DNA of 64,000 bases. Origin: Pseudomonadota bacterium. GTDB taxonomy: Bacteria > Pseudomonadota > Alphaproteobacteria > Rhizobiales > Aestuariivirgaceae. Location: positions 62,001-126,000 of the forward strand of contig CAUJIO010000008.1 of assembly GCA_963205315.1 (NCBI GenBank), given 5' to 3'. The translations under genes and the position numbers were made by a program. Below the pieces are notes generated by a model that searched no databases, was not told the DNA's origin, and saw only the letters and a program-made list of their open reading frames with translations. This document shows positions 60,618 through 64,000 of this stretch, piece by piece (the stretch's first letter is position 1; every line of letters starts with the position of its first letter).

Positions 60618-61211
60618 ATGACGTACTTGTTGGGTATCGATCCAGGAGGAAAAAGAAAGTTCGGTTTGGCCAAACTGTTCATGGATGGCACGATAGAAAC
60701 TTCGACAGTCTCCAGTGTTAGGGAGGCGATCTCAAGAGTAAATGAAATGCCACTCGGTGTGGGTATTGATTGCCCCTTGTGGTGGAGTGATGGCGTAGGC
60801 GGTACTCGGAACGCCGACAAATGGATTAGAGATACCTACAAGCTTCCCTCAAGAAATGTTCAAAGTGTCAATAGCATGTGGGGAGCCGTGCTGGTTCAAG
60901 GTGTACTCTTCGCCATGAAAATTAGAGAAAAATATCCAGAGGTCAACGTCACGGAGAGTCACCCAAAGGCACTGATGAAGGCTCTTTCTTTGGATTCCGA
61001 CATCGCAATTTCGCGTATGTTCGGCTTGCGGGGACGATGGGCGAATGAAGACGAGCGCGATGCCGTGATCGCCGCTACATGTGCAAGGATGGGTTTTACT
61101 TTGCAGTGGACAGTCGACCTAGCAGCCGAGAGAGAGGAGCATGAGCTAAACCCCAAGAAAATGTGGTTTGGACCAGTGAATTATTGGTGGCCTAACATAG
61201 CTAATTCGTGA
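60618..61211 (+). CDS. DUF429-like RNase H-fold protein, atypical composition
   Basis: A 197-aa protein resembling DUF429 (predicted RNase H-fold nuclease). It has the N-terminal LLGIDPGGKRKFGLAK (first Asp), VGIDCPLWW (second acidic motif), ESHPKALMKAL (Glu) and DERDAVIAATCARMG (last Asp). These acidic residues fit a two-metal nuclease site. Codon use is much richer in A/T third positions than its neighbours (AAA AGA AAG; ATT AGA GAA AAA TAT), which points to recent transfer. It lies between soxG and the convergent ybaK gene without obvious mobility genes. DUF429 function is not established. Confidence 0.72.
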   Translation: MTYLLGIDPGGKRKFGLAKLFMDGTIETSTVSSVREAISRVNEMPLGVGIDCPLWWSDGVGGTRNADKWIRDTYKLPSRNVQSVNSMWGAVLVQGVLFAMKIREKYPEVNVTESHPKALMKALSLDSDIAISRMFGLRGRWANEDERDAVIAATCARMGFTLQWTVDLAAEREEHELNPKKMWFGPVNYWWPNIANS

Positions 61212-61212
61212 A

Positions 61213-61689
61213 TCAGTTTTTCTTCACGTCTCTCACCATTGCACCCGAGGCTGTGACAAGCTCGTCGAAACCGATCTCGAAAACAGCGTTGCCTGTGCCC
61301 CCGGCCGCCCAGACGGTTGGAAACGCCCGCAAGTCTTGATCGATGAACACGGTACACGGATGGGCATGAGCGACCGGCGGCACACCGCCCACCTCGAAGC
61401 CGGTCATCTCCTTGACGAACTCCGCTGATGCCCGCTCGATCTTCTCACCCAGCAGCGCCCGAATCTTCTTGTCGTCGACCCGGTTCCGGCCGGACGTGAT
61501 CACCAGCACGGCGCGGCCTGTTTGCGCCGTGCGGAACAGGATCGACTTGGCGATCTGCGCCACGTCGCAGCCAATCGCGTTGGCTGCGTCCTGTGCGGTA
61601 TGCGTGCTCTCGTCGAATTCAACAACTGTGTAAGAGGGCCCCAGCGCCGCTTGGACGCGGAGCGCCTGAGGATGCGATGAGGCCCGCAT
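61213..61689 (-). CDS. YbaK/EbsC-type aminoacyl-tRNA deacylase
   Basis: A 158-aa single-domain protein of the YbaK/ProX editing family, which hydrolyses mischarged tRNAs such as Cys- or Ala-tRNA(Pro). Motifs: AQIAKSILFRTAQTGRAVLVITSG with the conserved Lys, GFEVGGVPPVAH and the ending TVWAAGGTGNAVFEIGFDEL. It is 1 bp from the convergent DUF429 stop and 5 bp downstream of the FAD-GcvT gene on the same strand, so it may share that transcript. Confidence 0.92.
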   Translation of the reverse strand: MRASSHPQALRVQAALGPSYTVVEFDESTHTAQDAANAIGCDVAQIAKSILFRTAQTGRAVLVITSGRNRVDDKKIRALLGEKIERASAEFVKEMTGFEVGGVPPVAHAHPCTVFIDQDLRAFPTVWAAGGTGNAVFEIGFDELVTASGAMVRDVKKN

Positions 61690-61694
61690 CGGCT

Positions 61695-64000
61695 TTAGCC
61701 GCGCATCCGCTTGCCTTCGGGATCGAACGGCGGCTCGGTGATGATCGTTGCCTTGCGGTTCTCGCCGATGATCTCGATCTCGAAAGCGCCGGTTGACGTA
61801 TCCCCCGCCAGCTCTTTCGGCACATAGCCCTGTGCCATCGACTTGTCGACGTAATGCGCGAAACCACCCGACGTGACCCAGCCGACCACCTTGCCCTTGT
61901 GCCAGATCGGCTCGTCGCCCAGCACGTCGGCATCACCGGCCTCGACGATCATCGACACGCGCCGCAAGGTGCCGCCGTTGCGCTTCTCTTCCATCGCCGC
62001 CTCGCGGCCGATGAAGTCATTCTTGGTGAGGTCGATGAAGCGGTCCATGCCGGCTTCGAAGCCGCCGTAGATCGGGCGCAACTCGCGATACCAGGTCGGG
62101 AAGTTCTTTTCGAGACGCATCGCGAGCAGCGCCCGCATGCCGAAGTTGACGATGCCATGGGCAGCACCCACCTTCATGATCTCCTGATAGAGACGCCGCT
62201 GATAGTCGGGCGCCACCCAGATTTCATAGCCGAGATCGCCGGTATAGGTGACGCGGTTGATGAGCGCCGGACAATGGGCGATGTCCATGGCGCGATGGTC
62301 CATGAAGCGGAAGGCGGCGTTCGACACGTCTTCATCGGTGAGCTGCGCCAGCACGTCGCGGGACTTCGGCCCGGCGATCGACAGGCCGACGAGGCCCATG
62401 TCATAGCGGTGGATCTTCACCGAACCATCGGCGGGCAGATTCTGTTCGAACCAGCGCATATGATATTTCTGCGCCTGTGAAGAGCCCCACATGTAGAAGC
62501 AGTCGTCCGACGCCTTGGCGATGGTGAAGTCGCCGATCAGCTTTCCTTGTGGATTGAGCATCGGCGTGAGGATGAGGCGTCCGGTCTTCGGCATCTTGTT
62601 GGTCATCAGCCGCGACAGATAGGCTTCCGCGCCCAAACCGGTGAAGCGGTACTTGGCGAAGTTGGCGATCTCGGTGACGCCAACGCCATTGCGCGTGCCG
62701 AGGACTTCCGCCTTCACATGCGCGAAGTCATTGGAGCGGCGGAACGATACGATGTCCTTGGGTTCGACGCCCTTGGGTGCAAACCACAAGGGTGTTTCGA
62801 GACCCCACGAGTCGCCCATCACCGCGCCTTGCGACAGCATGATGTCGTAGAGGGCGGTGGTTTGCTGCGGCCGTGCGGCGGGAAGTTCCTCATTGGGGAA
62901 GCGGATCGAGAAGCGCCGCGAATAGTTCTCGCGCACCTTCTCGTTGGTATAGGTGCGCGTTGCCCATTCGCCGAAGCGGGCGCAATCCATCGCCCACACA
63001 TCGAAGCCTGGATCGCCGTTCACCATCCATTGCGACAGGGCAAGGCCTACACCGCCGCCCTGGCTGAAGCCCGCCATCACGCCGCACGCAAGCCAGAAAT
63101 TGCGCACACCCTGAACCGGACCGACGATCGGGTTGCCGTCCGGCGTGAACGTGAACGGCCCATTGATGACGCGCTTGATGCCGGCATTGGCCAGCGCCGG
63201 GAAATGCTTGTAACCGAGCTCCAGATTCGGCGCGATCCGGTCGAGATCGGGCTGCAGCAGCTCGCGGCCGAACTGCCAGGGCGTGTTCTTGGGGCTCCAC
63301 GGCACGCAGGCCTGCTCATAAGTCCCGAGCACCATGCCTGAGCGTTCCTGCCGCATGTAGATCTCGGACTTGAAGTCGATGATATGCGGCAGTTCGTGGC
63401 CGCGCTCCTTGTTGTAGGCCACGACCTCCGGCATCTCGTCGGTGACGAGATACATGTGTTCCATTGCCAGCACCGGCAGCTCGATGCCCACCATGCGGCC
63501 TACTTCGCGCGCCCACAGGCCGCCGCAGTTCACCACATGCTCGGCGTGGATGTTGCCCTTGGCGGTGATCACGTCCCACGTGCCATCGGCCCGCTGCTTC
63601 AGGCCTTCCACCTTGCAGTCCTGATAGATCTCGGCCCCGCCGATGCGCGCCGACTTTGCATAGGCATGCGTCGTGCCTTCCGGATCGAGATTGCCGTCGG
63701 CCTTGTCGATCATTGCGCCGACGAAGAATTTCTCTTCCAGCAGCGGATGCATCTTCTTGGCTTCCGCCATCGAGATGATCTCGGTCTCGAGGCCCAAGTA
63801 GCGGGCGCGGGCATGCGCCATCTTCAGCCATTCCATGCGCTGCGGCGTGTCTGCGAGGATCAGCCCGCCCGAACGGTGAAGCCCGCAGGCCTGGCCGGAA
63901 ATCTTTTCCAGCTCATTGTAGAGGGCAATGGTGTAGCCCTGCAGCTTCGCGACATTCGGATCACCGTTCAGGGTATGGAAGCCGCCGGCCGCATGCCATG
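61695..64000 (-). CDS. FAD-dependent oxidoreductase fused to GcvT-like domain, second copy (5' end beyond window)
   Basis: The frame is open to the window edge and reads upstream of residue MEWLKMAH into HAAGGFHTLNGD, matching the region HAAAGIHGLHDS of the paralogue at 522-2939. The visible ~768 residues contain the end of the FAD domain (VVNCGGLWAREVGRMVGIELP, GIKRVINGPFTFTPDGNPIVGP in parts) and the GcvT half (VTEIANFAKYRFTGLGAEAYLSRL, GPKSRDVLAQLT, VTYTGDLGYEIW). It is a dimethylglycine/sarcosine dehydrogenase-type enzyme that would pass a C1 unit to tetrahydrofolate. The FAD GxGxxG motif lies outside the window. It runs convergently towards soxBDAG across two small genes. Confidence 0.87.
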   Translation of the reverse strand, partial: WHAAGGFHTLNGDPNVAKLQGYTIALYNELEKISGQACGLHRSGGLILADTPQRMEWLKMAHARARYLGLETEIISMAEAKKMHPLLEEKFFVGAMIDKADGNLDPEGTTHAYAKSARIGGAEIYQDCKVEGLKQRADGTWDVITAKGNIHAEHVVNCGGLWAREVGRMVGIELPVLAMEHMYLVTDEMPEVVAYNKERGHELPHIIDFKSEIYMRQERSGMVLGTYEQACVPWSPKNTPWQFGRELLQPDLDRIAPNLELGYKHFPALANAGIKRVINGPFTFTPDGNPIVGPVQGVRNFWLACGVMAGFSQGGGVGLALSQWMVNGDPGFDVWAMDCARFGEWATRTYTNEKVRENYSRRFSIRFPNEELPAARPQQTTALYDIMLSQGAVMGDSWGLETPLWFAPKGVEPKDIVSFRRSNDFAHVKAEVLGTRNGVGVTEIANFAKYRFTGLGAEAYLSRLMTNKMPKTGRLILTPMLNPQGKLIGDFTIAKASDDCFYMWGSSQAQKYHMRWFEQNLPADGSVKIHRYDMGLVGLSIAGPKSRDVLAQLTDEDVSNAAFRFMDHRAMDIAHCPALINRVTYTGDLGYEIWVAPDYQRRLYQEIMKVGAAHGIVNFGMRALLAMRLEKNFPTWYRELRPIYGGFEAGMDRFIDLTKNDFIGREAAMEEKRNGGTLRRVSMIVEAGDADVLGDEPIWHKGKVVGWVTSGGFAHYVDKSMAQGYVPKELAGDTSTGAFEIEIIGENRKATIITEPPFDPEGKRMRG

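Noticed and set aside
1-64000. CRISPR array, prophage, insertion sequence, tRNA or rRNA
   Set aside because: No regular spacer-repeat pattern, transposase, integrase, phage structural gene, cloverleaf-like or rRNA-like sequence was recognised by eye; a covariance-model search would be needed to exclude small RNAs.

Overview
The window looks like chromosomal DNA of an aerobic, GC-rich alphaproteobacterium, probably Hyphomicrobiales. That placement is inferred from high-GC codon use and from gene families common in that class: DUF1194, DUF1289, PCu(A)C, GcvA-type LysR, TIGR02281-like aspartic protease and soxBDAG. It is densely coding, with many 1-4 bp stop/start overlaps. I see no rRNA, tRNA, CRISPR array, prophage, transposase or integrase.

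The main theme is breakdown of methylated amines, osmolytes and peptides. On the left are the end of a zinc alcohol dehydrogenase (1-483), an FAD-GcvT demethylase overlapping a non-pyrrolysine MttB-type methyltransferase (522-4477), and an M20 amidohydrolase coupled to diaminopropionate ammonia-lyase, divergent from an AsnC-type regulator (4676-7553). A housekeeping and envelope stretch follows (7659-24779): dusA, an outer-membrane barrel, DUF1289, aspartic protease, divergent cobS/cobT, a SARP-like TPR regulator, a GGDEF-EAL enzyme, a histidine kinase, a uracil-DNA glycosylase homologue, the apbC P-loop Fe-S carrier, a GST, a double universal stress protein and an SLC13 transporter.

The middle (24869-39799) holds tandem M20 dipeptidases, a small SnoaL protein coupled to a two-helix channel, a PNPOx-fold protein divergent from a MocR regulator, an AbgB-like M20 protein with altered metal-site motifs, DUF1194 and PCu(A)C, a type III PKS with an ICMT-like methyltransferase, TauE, EamA, moaA and a fosmidomycin-resistance-like MFS protein.

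The right part (39802-64000) returns to osmolytes. A LysR regulator is divergent from creatinase (creatine to sarcosine plus urea). After it come an orphan ABC ATPase, a second DUF1194 protein, an iron alcohol dehydrogenase, a probable DddQ-like DMSP lyase with a well-formed upstream inverted repeat, a hydrolase, an amidase and a second MttB homologue. A cytochrome P450 overlaps a sulfotransferase, and a DppA-type D-aminopeptidase overlaps an MFS exporter. The complete soxBDAG operon then oxidises sarcosine, giving glycine, peroxide and methylene-THF. A low-GC DUF429 gene, a YbaK deacylase and a second FAD-GcvT demethylase running off the end close the window.

Taken together, MttB homologues, FAD-GcvT proteins, creatinase and sarcosine oxidase could strip methyl groups from betaine-like compounds down to glycine and feed C1 units to folate. 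No corrinoid protein for the MttB homologues is encoded here.
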